Assembly (NCBI RefSeq): GCF_002846335.1
Contig: NZ_PJMQ01000001.1
Location: 2,790,001 to 2,854,000 of the forward strand
DNA: 64,000 nt
Direction of reading: 5' to 3'
Source: Janthinobacterium sp. 61
Lineage (GTDB): Bacteria > Pseudomonadota > Gammaproteobacteria > Burkholderiales > Burkholderiaceae_D
Below, in pieces: positions 1 through 9,509 of the stretch. The notes under the pieces were generated by a model, which saw nothing but the letters and a program-made list of their open reading frames with translations, was not told the DNA's origin and searched no databases. Both the position numbers and the translations under genes were made by a program. How positions within the stretch are numbered: the stretch's first letter is position 1; every line of letters starts with the position of its first letter.

Positions 1-239
1 CACAGGCCGTCGAGCAGTTCGGCCGCATCGGCCAGCGGAATCGGATACTCCCACTCGCCGCGCGTCGCGCCCACGTTCGCGCCCTTGATGGTCAGCATCG
101 CCTGCTCGCCCTCGATGCGCACGCGCACCACGCGCTCGCGCGCCGACGACAGATAGCCCTGGCGCAGCAATACAGCCTGCCCCAGGCCGCGCCAGGCGTC
201 GCCTTGCAACAGGAATTTACGCTCGATCTCGACGCCCAT
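1..239 (-). CDS. CYTH domain protein, 3' end cut by window edge
   Basis: The visible 79 residues begin MGVEIERKFLL, which contains the ExExK signature that opens CYTH (triphosphate tunnel metalloenzyme) proteins. A conserved Arg/Lys-rich beta strand (RVRIEGEQAMLTIKG) follows. Bacterial members hydrolyse inorganic triphosphate or bind other organic triphosphates in the cytoplasm with a divalent metal. The gene runs leftward off the window, so its length and C terminus are unknown. It starts 12 bases after the M14 peptidase stop on the same strand, so the two probably share a transcript. Family assignment is secure; the substrate is not readable from this fragment. Confidence 0.85.
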   Translation of the reverse strand, partial: MGVEIERKFLLQGDAWRGLGQAVLLRQGYLSSARERVVRVRIEGEQAMLTIKGANVGATRGEWEYPIPLADAAELLDGL

Positions 240-251
240 GATCAACGCCGT

Positions 252-1373
252 TCAATCCAGCGACAGCAGGATGGGCTGCAGCATGGCCGCGCCCAGTGCC
301 GCGCTGCGCGCGCCATTCCAGCCCACGGCCGGATCGGGCAAGTCGGCGTTTTCCTTGAACGGCATTTCCAGGGTCAGCGCCAGGCAGCCGAAGTGGTGGC
401 CGATGTACTTCGATGCCAGGGTCAGCATGTCCGACTTGTACTTGCTGGCCGCATAGCCGAACTTGTCCTGGAAGTCAGGGCTGGCCTGCTTGTAGCGCTC
501 AATGAAGGCTTTCTGGTGCGCCGCTTGCGCCGGCGTGAAGTTTTCCAGCATTTCATTCCCGGCCACGAAGTTGTACGGCAACGCTTCATCGCCGTGGATG
601 TCGAAGAACATGTCGACGCCCGTCTCGTGGATCTTGTTTTTCACGCACAGCACTTCCGGGCTGGACTCCAGCGATGGCGTCATCCATTCACGGTTCAGGT
701 TGGCGCCTGCCGCATTCGTGCGCAGGTTGCCGCGGATGGAACCGTCCGGGTTCATGTTCGGCACGATGTGGAACACGGCCCGCTGCAACAGCTTGCGCGC
801 GATCGGGTTGGCGTCGTCCAGCAGGGAATCGATCAGGCCTTCGACGAACCATTCGGCCATCGATTCGCCCGGATGCTGGCGCGCGATGACCCAGATTTTC
901 TTTTCCGCCTGCGAGTTGCCAATGGTGACCATATTCATGTCGCGGCCGTCGACCGTGCTGCCCAGGTCGGAGACGCGCGCCAGCGGATGCTCGGCCACTT
1001 CGCCCAGCAGGCGCAAATGGCGCTCCCACGAATACGGTTCGAAATAGGCGTAGTACACGCTGTCGAGTTCCGGCGTATGCGAAATCGTCATGACCTGGCC
1101 GTCGAACGAGGTCGGCACGCGGAACCAGTTTTCGCTGTCGTAGCTGGCCACGGCCTGGTAGCCTTCATAGCCGGCAGGATAGGTGGCCTGGCCCGCGTTC
1201 AGGATGCGCATCGTGCATGCCTGGTCCCGGGCGCCCTGCAGGCGGAAGTGGAACCACTGATGGATGTCCGCGTGGCTATCCTTGCGCAAGTTCAGGTCGA
1301 TGGCAGCAAAGCTCGTGGCGCTTACTACGTCGATGGCGCCCGAGTCGAAGTTCTGGCTGATTTTAATGGTCAT
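252..1373 (-). CDS. M14 family zinc carboxypeptidase (cytosolic carboxypeptidase-like)
   Basis: This 373-residue protein has an N-terminal beta-sandwich region (about 1-120) followed by an M14 catalytic domain. The zinc motif HPGE lies at 167-170 (ligands His167 and Glu170) and the third ligand is His260 (DIHGD). A substrate-carboxylate motif NLNRE lies near 226-229 and the catalytic Glu is in TLEMPFK at about 336. This architecture matches the M14B/cytosolic carboxypeptidase group, whose eukaryotic members trim C-terminal residues such as glutamates. No signal peptide is evident, so it is probably cytoplasmic. It lies directly upstream of the CYTH gene on the same strand. The bacterial substrate is unknown. 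Confidence 0.88.
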   Translation of the reverse strand: MTIKISQNFDSGAIDVVSATSFAAIDLNLRKDSHADIHQWFHFRLQGARDQACTMRILNAGQATYPAGYEGYQAVASYDSENWFRVPTSFDGQVMTISHTPELDSVYYAYFEPYSWERHLRLLGEVAEHPLARVSDLGSTVDGRDMNMVTIGNSQAEKKIWVIARQHPGESMAEWFVEGLIDSLLDDANPIARKLLQRAVFHIVPNMNPDGSIRGNLRTNAAGANLNREWMTPSLESSPEVLCVKNKIHETGVDMFFDIHGDEALPYNFVAGNEMLENFTPAQAAHQKAFIERYKQASPDFQDKFGYAASKYKSDMLTLASKYIGHHFGCLALTLEMPFKENADLPDPAVGWNGARSAALGAAMLQPILLSLD

Positions 1374-1675
1374 GTAATGATCCCGTCCGAATGTAAGTGT
1401 TCCGGCGTTGCCTCGTGGGCCAGCGCCGTTGCGCGAAAAACCGCAGTGTAAGCTATCCCGCTATTTTCCGCCCTTTGGTCCCGTTAGCAAAGCCTGGGCG
1501 GGCGCTTTATGCACCAATCCGGGGCATCGATGGCAAAGCGCCGGGCAAAAGGGCGAAAAATCGGTTCACTGTCCCATCCACCGGAGAAAAAACTGAATTG
1601 TAACAATGCCAGACACATTGGCAGGCCATCGCCACCCTATAATTCCTGCTTTCATAGAGTCGCCAGGAAAGAATC
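1374..1675. other. intergenic region between divergent M14 and TetR genes
   Basis: About 300 bases separate the leftward peptidase gene from the rightward TetR gene, so both promoters must lie here. Short overlapping reading frames exist on both strands, but none has a convincing ribosome-binding site or recognisable protein. I found no clear operator palindrome. Confidence 0.4.
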
Positions 1676-2338
1676 GTGGACAAGAAGTTGACCAATATTC
1701 AGGAAAGAAAGCTACGCGAGGCTCAGGCGCGGCGCGAGCACATCATCGACGTCGTCAAAGACCTCATCAAAAAGGGAGGCGCGCGCGCCGTCTCCATCCG
1801 CAAAGTGGCCGAGGCGGCCGGTTTTTCCACCACCGTCGTGTACGCCCTGTTCCGCGACAAGGCCACCTTGATCGCCCAGGCCATGGACAAGGACTTGCTG
1901 GAACTGGTGCGCGCCATGCGCAGTGCGTCCGCCAACAGCATAGACCCATGGGATCGCATACGCCTGGTCGGTCGCGCGTACATCGAGTACGGTTTCCAGC
2001 ATCCCGACGAGTATTCGCTGATCTTCATGGAATTGCGCCCGCATGCGGAAATCGACGCTGTAGAAGTGGAACACGGCAATATCGAGCAGGATCCATACGC
2101 CTACGCGTTGCACCTGTTCGGCGAACTGGCGCAGGCGGGCAAGGTGCGCCAGGACGAACCGGCGCTGCACACGATGACGCAAATCTTCTGGCAATCGCTG
2201 CACGGCCTCGTTTCGCTGCGCATCGTCATGGATGCGGGCGACCCATGGACGCCGCACCCGGAAATGAATGCGCATATCGACGACTTGCTGGCCGTCGTGA
2301 CGGCAGGCATCCGACTGCGCTTTGCGCCAGCGGTCTGA
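1676..2338 (+). CDS. TetR/AcrR family transcriptional regulator
   Basis: A 220-residue regulator with an N-terminal TetR helix-turn-helix at about residues 20-65. The recognition region reads SIRKVAEAAGFSTTVVYALF, typical of the family, and is followed by a helical ligand-binding domain. The start is GTG at 1676, with AGGAAAG about seven bases upstream. It stands alone between a leftward M14 gene and a convergent CoA-transferase gene. Its target is not evident; autoregulation or control of the divergent peptidase gene are the simplest options. The family call is firm and the ligand is unknown. Confidence 0.9.
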   Translation: MDKKLTNIQERKLREAQARREHIIDVVKDLIKKGGARAVSIRKVAEAAGFSTTVVYALFRDKATLIAQAMDKDLLELVRAMRSASANSIDPWDRIRLVGRAYIEYGFQHPDEYSLIFMELRPHAEIDAVEVEHGNIEQDPYAYALHLFGELAQAGKVRQDEPALHTMTQIFWQSLHGLVSLRIVMDAGDPWTPHPEMNAHIDDLLAVVTAGIRLRFAPAV

Positions 2339-2374
2339 CCCTTGATCTGGCGCAACATGCGCCAGGCAAAAAAA

Positions 2375-2409
2375 GTGGGCAGGCGCGGTGCTGCACCGCC
2401 CTGCCCCAC
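2375..2409 (-). terminator. intrinsic terminator of the CoA-transferase gene
   Basis: A long GC-rich hairpin (arms starting GTGGGCAGG and ending CCTGCCCCAC, with a small bulge) is flanked on its left by seven A residues. Read leftward these form the U tract, placing the terminator about 20 bases after the stop codon at 2430. Confidence 0.75.
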
Positions 2410-2429
2410 CTGTGTACTAGCCAGGCGGA

Positions 2430-3923
2430 CTACGCTTCGAGCATGCTCTGCGTTTCCTGGTAGCGCGTATGCCATGACAGCGCCTGCTCCAATATGTGCG
2501 GCGTGTGACCGCCGCGCTGGCATGCCGCGTCGTAATACGCGCGCAATTGATCGCGGTAATCGGGGTGCGTGCAGCGCTCGATGATCAACGGCGCCCGTTC
2601 GCGCGGCGCCAGTCCGCGCAAGTCCGCATAGCCCCACTCCGTCACCAGCACATCGACGTCATGCTCCGTATGATCCACATGCGAGACCATCGGCACGACG
2701 CTGGAAATACGTCCACCCTTGGCCGCCGATTTCGACACGAACATCGACACTTGCCCGTTGCGCGCAAAGTCGCCCGAGCCACCGATGCCGTTCATCATGT
2801 GCGTGCCGCACACGTGCGTGGAGTTGACGTTGCCGTAGATATCGAATTCCAGCGCCGTGTTCAGGGCGATGATGCCCAGGCGGCGCACGATTTCCGGGTG
2901 GTTGCTGATCTCTTGCGGGCGCAGCACGATTTTTGACCGGTAATGGTCGATATTGTCCATCAGCTTTTGATGCACGGCTGCCGACAGGGTGATCGACGAG
3001 GCCGAGGCGAACGCCAGCTGCCCCGAATCGAGCAGCTCGATGGCGCTATCCTGCAGCACTTCCGAATACATGGTCATGTTCCGGAAGGGCGAGCCGATCA
3101 GGCCATGCAGCACGGCGTTGGCGATGGTGCCGATGCCCGCCTGCAGGGGCAGCAATTCCGGCCCCATGCGCCCGGCCGCCACTTCGCCTTCCAGGAAGGC
3201 GATCACATGGCTGGCGATGGCCTGCGTTTCCGCGTCGGGCGGCAAGGCGTTCGACGGGCTGTCGGGGCTATCCGTGATGACAATGGCGGCGATGCGGGCC
3301 GGATCGATGGCAATGGCCGTGCTGCCCAGGCGCTGGTCGACGCGCGTGAGCGGAATCGGCTCGCGGCCCGGCAGGGCTTGCGGAATATAGATGTCGTGCA
3401 AGCCTTCCAGCGCCAGCGGCGTGGACAGGTTGATTTCGATGATGACTTGCGTTGCCTGCTGGGCGAAAGCGGCGGAATTGCCCACCGACATGGTCGGGAT
3501 GATGGCGCCGGCCGCCGTGATGGCCGTCGCTTCGATGACGGCAATATCGACGGCCGCCAGGTTGCCCGAACGCAACTGCTCAGCCGTTTCCGACAGATGC
3601 TGGTCGATGAACATGACCTCGCCCTTGTTGATCTTGCCGCGCAAGACCGGGTCGACCTGGAATGGCATGCGGCGCGCCAGCACGCCCGCCTCGGCCATCA
3701 GGCCGTCGCTGCCATTGCCCAGCGAAGCGCCCGTGATCAGGGTCAGGCTCAAGGGATCTTGCAGGGCGCGCTCGGCCAGCGCGCGCGGCAGGGCCTTGGC
3801 GTCGCCGGCACGGGTGAACCCGCTCATGCCGACACGCATGCCGTTGTGGAACAATTTGGCTGCCTCATCGGCGCTCATGATTTTGCCGAGCAAGCCTGGG
3901 TGGCGGATACGGTCCTCGTACAT
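2430..3923 (-). CDS. acetyl-CoA hydrolase/transferase family, succinate CoA-transferase type
   Basis: This 497-residue enzyme has the N-terminal motif GMSGFTRAGDAKALP, typical of the YgfH/AarC/ScpC succinate:acyl-CoA transferase subfamily. It also has a glycine-rich oxyanion loop (QAGIGTIANAV, about 261-271) and the catalytic Glu in YSEVLQD at about 288, which in this family forms the glutamyl-CoA thioester. It likely moves CoA between succinyl-CoA and acetate or propionate in the cytoplasm. I start it at ATG 3923 (MYEDRIRHPG) because AGGAGC sits about eight bases upstream; an in-frame start 48 bases earlier is less likely. A LysR gene diverges from it and is the obvious candidate regulator. 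Acetate versus propionate cannot be told from sequence. Confidence 0.9.
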   Translation of the reverse strand: MYEDRIRHPGLLGKIMSADEAAKLFHNGMRVGMSGFTRAGDAKALPRALAERALQDPLSLTLITGASLGNGSDGLMAEAGVLARRMPFQVDPVLRGKINKGEVMFIDQHLSETAEQLRSGNLAAVDIAVIEATAITAAGAIIPTMSVGNSAAFAQQATQVIIEINLSTPLALEGLHDIYIPQALPGREPIPLTRVDQRLGSTAIAIDPARIAAIVITDSPDSPSNALPPDAETQAIASHVIAFLEGEVAAGRMGPELLPLQAGIGTIANAVLHGLIGSPFRNMTMYSEVLQDSAIELLDSGQLAFASASSITLSAAVHQKLMDNIDHYRSKIVLRPQEISNHPEIVRRLGIIALNTALEFDIYGNVNSTHVCGTHMMNGIGGSGDFARNGQVSMFVSKSAAKGGRISSVVPMVSHVDHTEHDVDVLVTEWGYADLRGLAPRERAPLIIERCTHPDYRDQLRAYYDAACQRGGHTPHILEQALSWHTRYQETQSMLEA

Positions 3924-4082
3924 CGTGATGCTCCTGATATTCTTAATATTCTCAAACTGGATGGCTGTCATACACCAACCCCATAAGTGGATTCAGTATA
4001 AAATCCCGGCTACATGCATGGCATGAATTAATTTCGCCAAACCCAGTCGATATTTTCATGCTTCGCCGAGGCGAGCCCCATC

Positions 4083-4976
4083 TTGGATATCCGTTCCCTG
4101 CGCTATTTTGTCGAAACCGTGCGCCTGTCGAGCTTTACGCAGGCGGCCGAATCGCTGCACCTGACTCAGTCGACCATCAGCAAGATGGTGCGCCAGTTGG
4201 AAGAGGAGGTGGGCGCGCAGCTGCTGGTGCGCGACGGGCGCAAGCTGACCCTGACGGACACGGGCCAGATCGTCTACCAGCACGGCCAGGAAATGCTGGC
4301 CAATATGCGCCAGCTGACCCTCGAAGTGCGCGACACGCAGGCCTTGCAGCGCGGCAGCCTGACGGTCGGCATCCCGCCCATGATAAATGTGCTGTTCACG
4401 CCCGTATTGAAGGCCTTCCGCGCGCGCCACCCGAACATCAGCCTGACCCTGCAGGAAGACACGGGCCAGCAGATCGAGCGCAAAGTGGCGGCCGGCGAGC
4501 TGGAAATCGGCATGACGGTGCTGCCGGCCGATCCGGAACTGGACCTCGTGGCGGTGACCATCGCCAGCTACCCGATCTGGGCCCTGGCCGAGCCGGGCAC
4601 GTTCCAGAAAAAACGCACCAGCTTGCCCTTCAAGGCGCTGGCCGAGCTGCCGCTGGTGCTGTTGAAAGATGATTTCGCCCTCACCCGCAGCCTGCGCCAG
4701 CATTTCGCGCAGGCGGACTTCACGCCGACCATCGCGGCGCAGAGCGGACAGTGGGACTGGCTGGTGGCGATGGCCTCGGCCGGCTTGGGCGTGGCCCTGC
4801 TGCCTGAGCCCTTCATCCACCGCCTGGCCGGCGAACCGCTTGAGGCGGTGCGCATCATCGAACCGGAGGTGGCGTGGCAGGTGGCGCACGTCTGGAGCGG
4901 GCGCTATCTGTCGCACGCGGCGCGCGCCTGGCTCGAGGTCTGCCAGGACGTGCTGGGCACGCAGTTCGCGCACTGA
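4083..4976 (+). CDS. LysR family transcriptional regulator
   Basis: A 297-residue LysR-type regulator. The winged helix-turn-helix (about 1-60) contains SFTQAAESLHLTQSTISKMV. A linker and a periplasmic-binding-protein-like effector domain (about 90-295) follow. The start is TTG at 4083, preceded by GAGGCGAG. It is transcribed away from the CoA-transferase gene with 159 bases between the starts, the classic arrangement for a LysR protein controlling its divergent neighbour. I infer control of acetate/propionate CoA activation, perhaps responding to an organic acid; no effector can be named. Confidence 0.93.
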   Translation: MDIRSLRYFVETVRLSSFTQAAESLHLTQSTISKMVRQLEEEVGAQLLVRDGRKLTLTDTGQIVYQHGQEMLANMRQLTLEVRDTQALQRGSLTVGIPPMINVLFTPVLKAFRARHPNISLTLQEDTGQQIERKVAAGELEIGMTVLPADPELDLVAVTIASYPIWALAEPGTFQKKRTSLPFKALAELPLVLLKDDFALTRSLRQHFAQADFTPTIAAQSGQWDWLVAMASAGLGVALLPEPFIHRLAGEPLEAVRIIEPEVAWQVAHVWSGRYLSHAARAWLEVCQDVLGTQFAH

Positions 4977-4981
4977 CGTAA

Positions 4982-5007
4982 AAAAGGGTGGCCGAGGCCA
5001 CCCTTTT
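4982..5007. terminator. bidirectional terminator between LysR and FucP-family genes
   Basis: Perfect 12-base arms AAAAGGGTGGCC and GGCCACCCTTTT surround a 2-base loop. The A-rich left flank and T-rich right flank let it act on both converging genes. Confidence 0.88.
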
Positions 5008-5028
5008 GATTGATCGCGACAGCGCGGC

Positions 5029-6333
5029 TTATTTGGCGGCGTCGTCGTTGTACATGCTGGCGTATTTCCAGCCGAAGTACAAAATGAAGGTGTAGCACAG
5101 GGCCGGCACGAGGAAGGACAGCTGCAGGTTGATGTGGTCGGCCAGGAAGCCCTGGATGAACGGCACGATGGCGCCGCCGACGATGGCCATGCACAGGATG
5201 CCCGAGCCTTGCCCCGTTTGCGCACCCAGCTTGTTCAGGGCCATGCTGAAGATGGTCGGGAACATGATGGAGTTGAACAGGCCGACGGCGATCAATGCCC
5301 ACATGGCCGTATGACCGCTGGAGAACACGGCAACGAGGATCAGCGCGATGACGACGGCGGCGTTGAAGGCCAGGGTCTTGCCCGGGCTGACGTAGCGCAT
5401 CACGGCAAAGCCGACGAAGCGGCCCAGCATCGCGCCACCCCAGTAATAGCTGACGAAATAGGCGGCGTCGGCGTGGCTGAGGCCAGCGATATGGCTCTCG
5501 CCCAGGAAGTTGATCAGGAAGCTGCCGATGCTGACTTCACCGCCCACATACAGGAAGATGGCCAGCGCGCCCAGCACCAGGTGGCGGTGCGACCAGATCG
5601 AGACCTTGTCGCCAGCCTGCGCCAGGGAAGCCGCATCGTCGGCATGCGAAATCTTCGGCAATTTTGCCAGCGCGAACAGCACGGCCAGGATCACCAGCGT
5701 AGCGGCCAGCACCAGGTAAGGACCTTGCACGGAGGCCGCCTCCTTGGCGCGGTAAGCCAGCTGCTCGGCCGCTGGCAACAGGTCGAACTGCTGCACCGTC
5801 AGCACGGTGCCGGACAAGATCAGCATGCCGCCCAGGGCCGGCGCCACGGTGGTACCCAGCGCATTGAAGGCTTGTGTCAGGGTCAAACGGCTCGACGCCG
5901 TCTGCGGGTCGCCCAGTTCCGTCACGTAGGGATTGGCCGCCACTTGCAGCACGGTGATGCCGGCCGCCAGGATGAAGAAGGACAAGAGGAACAGCGCGTA
6001 GCTGCCGGTCGATGCCGGGTAGAACATGGCACAGCCGGCGGCCGCGATCAGCAAGCCGGCGACGACGCCGCGCTGGTAGCCGATTTTCTTGATCAGCATG
6101 CCCGCTGGCAGTGAAACGATGGCGTAAGCGCCAAAGAAGCAGAACTGCACCAGCATCGCCTGGACATAGGTCAAGGTATAGATCGAGCGCAGATGGGGAA
6201 TCAGCACATCATTGAGCGATGTCAGCAGTCCCCACATGAAAAACAGCACCGTGACAATGATCAGGGCGCCCGTATTGTTTTGCGTGCCGGCCTGTGCGGA
6301 CTGTACGCTCTGGCCTTGCTTTACGTATTCCAT
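5029..6333 (-). CDS. FucP-family sugar:proton symporter (MFS)
   Basis: A 434-residue, 12-helix inner-membrane permease of the FHS/FucP family. Family hallmarks include [17 protein letters not shown] in helix 1 and [28 protein letters not shown] across helices 4-5. These proteins import L-fucose, glucose/galactose or N-acetylglucosamine with protons; no single substrate can be fixed from sequence. I use ATG 6333 (MEYVKQGQ), which has GGAGAAGG just upstream; a longer in-frame start exists 42 bases earlier. A LacI-type operator lies at 6375-6388, so the gene is probably sugar-inducible. It stands alone, convergent with LysR. Confidence 0.88.
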   Translation of the reverse strand: MEYVKQGQSVQSAQAGTQNNTGALIIVTVLFFMWGLLTSLNDVLIPHLRSIYTLTYVQAMLVQFCFFGAYAIVSLPAGMLIKKIGYQRGVVAGLLIAAAGCAMFYPASTGSYALFLLSFFILAAGITVLQVAANPYVTELGDPQTASSRLTLTQAFNALGTTVAPALGGMLILSGTVLTVQQFDLLPAAEQLAYRAKEAASVQGPYLVLAATLVILAVLFALAKLPKISHADDAASLAQAGDKVSIWSHRHLVLGALAIFLYVGGEVSIGSFLINFLGESHIAGLSHADAAYFVSYYWGGAMLGRFVGFAVMRYVSPGKTLAFNAAVVIALILVAVFSSGHTAMWALIAVGLFNSIMFPTIFSMALNKLGAQTGQGSGILCMAIVGGAIVPFIQGFLADHINLQLSFLVPALCYTFILYFGWKYASMYNDDAAK

Positions 6334-6374
6334 ACCTTCTCCATTTTTCAATTCCAAGTTGATCTTGCCAGGCA

Positions 6375-6388
6375 TGGAAGCGTTTCCA
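6375..6388. promoter_or_regulatory. LacI-family operator upstream of the sugar permease
   Basis: TGGAAGCGTTTCCA is a near-perfect 14-base palindrome of the type bound by LacI/GalR repressors (central CG, arms TGGAA/TTCCA). It lies 42 bases upstream of the permease start. No LacI gene is in the window, so the regulator must be elsewhere. Confidence 0.6.
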
Positions 6389-6769
6389 CCCGGGCAGCAC
6401 CAGGACGCGCAAGCGCCACGCAGATATCAGCGTGGGCCATGACTGCCATCAGCGAAATGGGGGCAGGCAGGGCGACTCTTGCGCGCGACAGGCGCACGGC
6501 CGACCGTTTCTCGTCAGAATGATATTTTGTGGACGCTGCATGCCTGCGGGCTGCGTCTGAAAACAACATTCAGAACAAAACAGTCTTGTAGTAAAACTAC
6601 GATACTGCGCCGGCATTATGCCTTAAAGCCCCGTATTGCGCAGCTTTCCCGCCTGTTATTTGAAAAATGAATAGCTGACATTTGAAATCAAAAGTAGCCT
6701 TATAACTTGGAATCGCTATACTTATATTGCAGTGCAGCACAACGCGGCACGCCACTCAAGGAGTCTGCC
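6389..6769. other. intergenic region with a palindromic site
   Basis: Roughly 380 bases separate the permease operator from the DUF3563-like gene. The second half is AT-richer than its surroundings. It contains a TAGTAAAACTA palindrome (6589-6599, extended TGTAGTAAAACTACG at 6587-6601) and a plausible promoter area near 6690-6735. No protein or RNA gene is recognisable. Confidence 0.45.
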
Positions 6770-7003
6770 ATGTCTACCGCATTTACTTACCACACCACGC
6801 AAAACAGCAATATCGTCGCCACCCTGATCCACGCCGCCAAACGTGTGGGCGCCTGGCTGAACCAAAGCAGCGACCGCCGCGAACGTGCTTACGAAGAAGC
6901 CTACCTGGCCGAATCGACCGACCGCTACGACCTGGAATACCGCATGCGCGAACTGGCCCGTGCCAACCCGCAGCCAAGCTGGATGAGCGGCCTCAGCCGT
7001 TAA
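6770..7003 (+). CDS. DUF3563-like small protein
   Basis: A 77-residue protein starting at ATG 6770, with AAGGAG nine bases upstream; an upstream in-frame start at 6707 lacks a ribosome-binding site. The C-terminal half carries a charged segment (EEAYLAESTDRYDLEYRM) typical of the short DUF3563 proteins common in Betaproteobacteria. No signal peptide or membrane helix is evident. Its function is unknown. It is monocistronic, followed about 110 bases later by the FMN reductase gene. Confidence 0.7.
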   Translation: MSTAFTYHTTQNSNIVATLIHAAKRVGAWLNQSSDRRERAYEEAYLAESTDRYDLEYRMRELARANPQPSWMSGLSR

Positions 7004-7114
7004 GAGTGACGCAGTACCCAGCCACGCATCGCAGCCCGTCATCGGCTGTAACAACATCGATAGCACCATCCTGCTCGCCTTGCGCTTGAGCACAGGATGG
7101 GCTATACAGGCGGA

Positions 7115-7642
7115 ATGCAAACGCCCATGACCATCCTCGCCATCGCCGGCAGCCTGCGCGCCGCCTCTCTGAACACCGCCCTGCTGCACGCCATCGCCCG
7201 GCTTGCCCCGGCGGACTATGCAATCCGCATCTATCAGGGACTGGGAGACTTACCCCTGTTCAATCCCGACCTCGACGCCGACAGCCTGCCGGCCGTGACG
7301 GGCCTGCGCGACGCCATCCTGGCAGCCGACGTGCTGATGCTGGCCAGCCCCGAATACGCGCACGGCGTGAGCGGCCCCATGAAAAACGCGCTGGACTGGA
7401 TGGTGGGAAATGAATCATTCATCGACAAGCCGCTGGTGCTGCTGAACACCTCGCCGCGCGCCACGCATGCGCAGGCGGCCTTGCGCGAAACGGTGCGCAC
7501 CATGTCGGCGCGCGTGATCGACGAGGCCTGCATCAGCCTGCCTTTGCTGGGGTCGGGTCTCGATGCGGACGGCATCGCTGCAGACCCGGCATTGCGCCGG
7601 GCCATCCTCGATATGCTGCAGTGCATCAGGTCATTTTCATGA
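7115..7642 (+). CDS. NADPH-dependent FMN reductase family protein
   Basis: About 175 residues with a flavodoxin-like fold. The FMN-phosphate loop is AIAGSLRAASLN near the N terminus. The family motif SPEYAHGVSGPMKNALDW contacts the flavin ring. Relatives reduce FMN, quinones, azo compounds or chromate with NAD(P)H in the cytoplasm. The start is uncertain: ATG codons at 7097, 7115 and 7127 are all in frame and none has a strong ribosome-binding site. Nothing nearby reveals its physiological substrate. Confidence 0.82.
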   Translation: MQTPMTILAIAGSLRAASLNTALLHAIARLAPADYAIRIYQGLGDLPLFNPDLDADSLPAVTGLRDAILAADVLMLASPEYAHGVSGPMKNALDWMVGNESFIDKPLVLLNTSPRATHAQAALRETVRTMSARVIDEACISLPLLGSGLDADGIAADPALRRAILDMLQCIRSFS

Positions 7643-7700
7643 CCCTCTGCACGTTTCGCTATCAGTTTATCTAGTTTTACTACGTACTTCTACGGACCGC

Positions 7701-9407
7701 TCAGTGTGGGATCATGCCGGTGAAGACGTACGCCTGCAGCATGGTGATGATGCCGATGATCACGGCAAATAGCAGACTGTGCTTCAAGGTAAAGCGGAAC
7801 AGGTCCGATTCCTTGCCCACCAGGCCCGTTGCCGCGCAGGCGACGGCGATCGATTGGGGCGAAATCATCTTCGCCGTCACGCCACCCGTCGTATTGGCCG
7901 CCACCAGCAAGGTGTCGGACACGCCGATCTGGTGCGCCGTGGTGTTTTGCAAGGAGCAGAACAAGGCATTCGAGGAAGTGTCGGAACCCGTCAGGAAGAC
8001 GCCCAGCCAGCCCAGGAATGGGGAGAAGAACGGGAAGGCAGCGCCGCTGCCGGCCAGCAGCAGGGCCAGGGTGGACGACATGCCCGAGTAATTGGCAACG
8101 AAGGCAAACGCCAGCACCAGGCCAATCGACAGCACGGGACGGCGTAATTCCACCACGGTTTCCACGAAGGCCTTGAGGCCATCGCGCGGCTTCATGCGCA
8201 GCATCAGCATGGACAGCACGGCCGTCAGCAAAATCGCCGTGCCCACAGCCGACAGCAAGTCCAGCTTGAACACGGCGTCATACGCCTTCGGCGCGGCCAC
8301 GATGGGCATGGTCTTGATCACCAGCTGGTCCAGGTAGGGCACGTGGATCTTGATGACCAGGCTCGATAGCGCCCCGCCGGCGGCAAACAGGGCCTTGAAG
8401 CCGGGCAGGCTCCACACGGTGACGATGGCCGTCAACAGGCCAAACGGCGCCCAGGCGCGCATGGTCTGCGCCGTCGTATAGGGCGAGGCGGCGCGGCTGC
8501 CGCTGCCGCGCAGGTCCGTCTTGCCGGCGCCACCGCCAAAACCGGACAGCGCGGCCGCGCCACCGCCGACGGCATGGGCCACTTTCGCATTCTTCGGCTG
8601 CCACACTTTCAGGAACAAGGTCAGCGACACCAGGCTGACGAGGGCCGAGGTGATGTCCGGCAGTTCAGGGCCGATATGGTTGGAAGTGAAGTACTGGGTG
8701 ACGGCAAAGCTCAAGCCCGTCACCAGCGCGGCCGGCCACACTTCGCGCACGCCGCGGAAGCCATCCATCATGAACACCAGCCAGAAAGGCACCAGCAGCG
8801 ACAGCAGTGGCAGCTGGCGGCCCGCCATGGCGCCGATCAGGAACGGGTCGATGCCTGTCACCTGGCCCGCCACGATGATGGGGATGCCCATGGCGCCAAA
8901 GGCCACGGGCGCCGTGTTGGCGATCAGGCACAGGCCCGCCGCGTACAGCGGGTTGAAGCCCAGGCCCACCAGCAGCGCCGACGTGATGGCCACGGGCGCG
9001 CCGAAACCGGCAGCCCCTTCCAGGAAGGCGCCGAAGGCAAAGCCGATCAGCAGCACCTGCAGGCGCTGGTCGTCCGTGACCGACAGCACGGAGGCGCGGA
9101 TGATCTCGATCTGCCCCGTTTTCACGACGATCTTGTACAGGAAGACGGCCGTGACGATGATCCACGCGATGGGCCACAAGCCGTAAGCAAAACCGTAACC
9201 GGCCGCCGCCAGCGCCTGCGGCACGGGCATGCCGTAAGCGAAAATCGCCACAGCCAGCGCCAGCGCCAGGGTGACGGCGGCCGCCACGTGGCCCTTGATG
9301 CGCAGCGCCGCCAGGGCGATAAAGAAGAAAATGATGGGAACGGCTGCCGCCAGCGACGACAGCCACAAGCTGCCGAGCGGGGTATAAAGTTGGGTCCAGG
9401 TTTGCAT
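7701..9407 (-). CDS. lldP: L-lactate permease
   Basis: A 568-residue polytopic inner-membrane protein of the LctP/LldP family. Typical segments are [20 protein letters not shown] and, near the C terminus, [15 protein letters not shown] and [20 protein letters not shown]. It imports L- or D-lactate, and often glycolate, with protons. A glycine-rich cytoplasmic loop lies near residues 275-300. The start at 9407 has a strong GGAGGAG site. It lies about 100 bases downstream of lutB on the same strand, so it is probably the last gene of the lactate operon and supplies substrate to LutABC. Confidence 0.95.
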   Translation of the reverse strand: MQTWTQLYTPLGSLWLSSLAAAVPIIFFFIALAALRIKGHVAAAVTLALALAVAIFAYGMPVPQALAAAGYGFAYGLWPIAWIIVTAVFLYKIVVKTGQIEIIRASVLSVTDDQRLQVLLIGFAFGAFLEGAAGFGAPVAITSALLVGLGFNPLYAAGLCLIANTAPVAFGAMGIPIIVAGQVTGIDPFLIGAMAGRQLPLLSLLVPFWLVFMMDGFRGVREVWPAALVTGLSFAVTQYFTSNHIGPELPDITSALVSLVSLTLFLKVWQPKNAKVAHAVGGGAAALSGFGGGAGKTDLRGSGSRAASPYTTAQTMRAWAPFGLLTAIVTVWSLPGFKALFAAGGALSSLVIKIHVPYLDQLVIKTMPIVAAPKAYDAVFKLDLLSAVGTAILLTAVLSMLMLRMKPRDGLKAFVETVVELRRPVLSIGLVLAFAFVANYSGMSSTLALLLAGSGAAFPFFSPFLGWLGVFLTGSDTSSNALFCSLQNTTAHQIGVSDTLLVAANTTGGVTAKMISPQSIAVACAATGLVGKESDLFRFTLKHSLLFAVIIGIITMLQAYVFTGMIPH

Positions 9408-9509
9408 GTCGGGTCTCCTCCGGTGGATGCGGGTTGAGTAAAAAAAACGGCTTTTGATGTAATTGTGTGTAGCGTGTTTTTTGCGGTGCTTCGGTGCTGC
9501 CGGGCGGGG

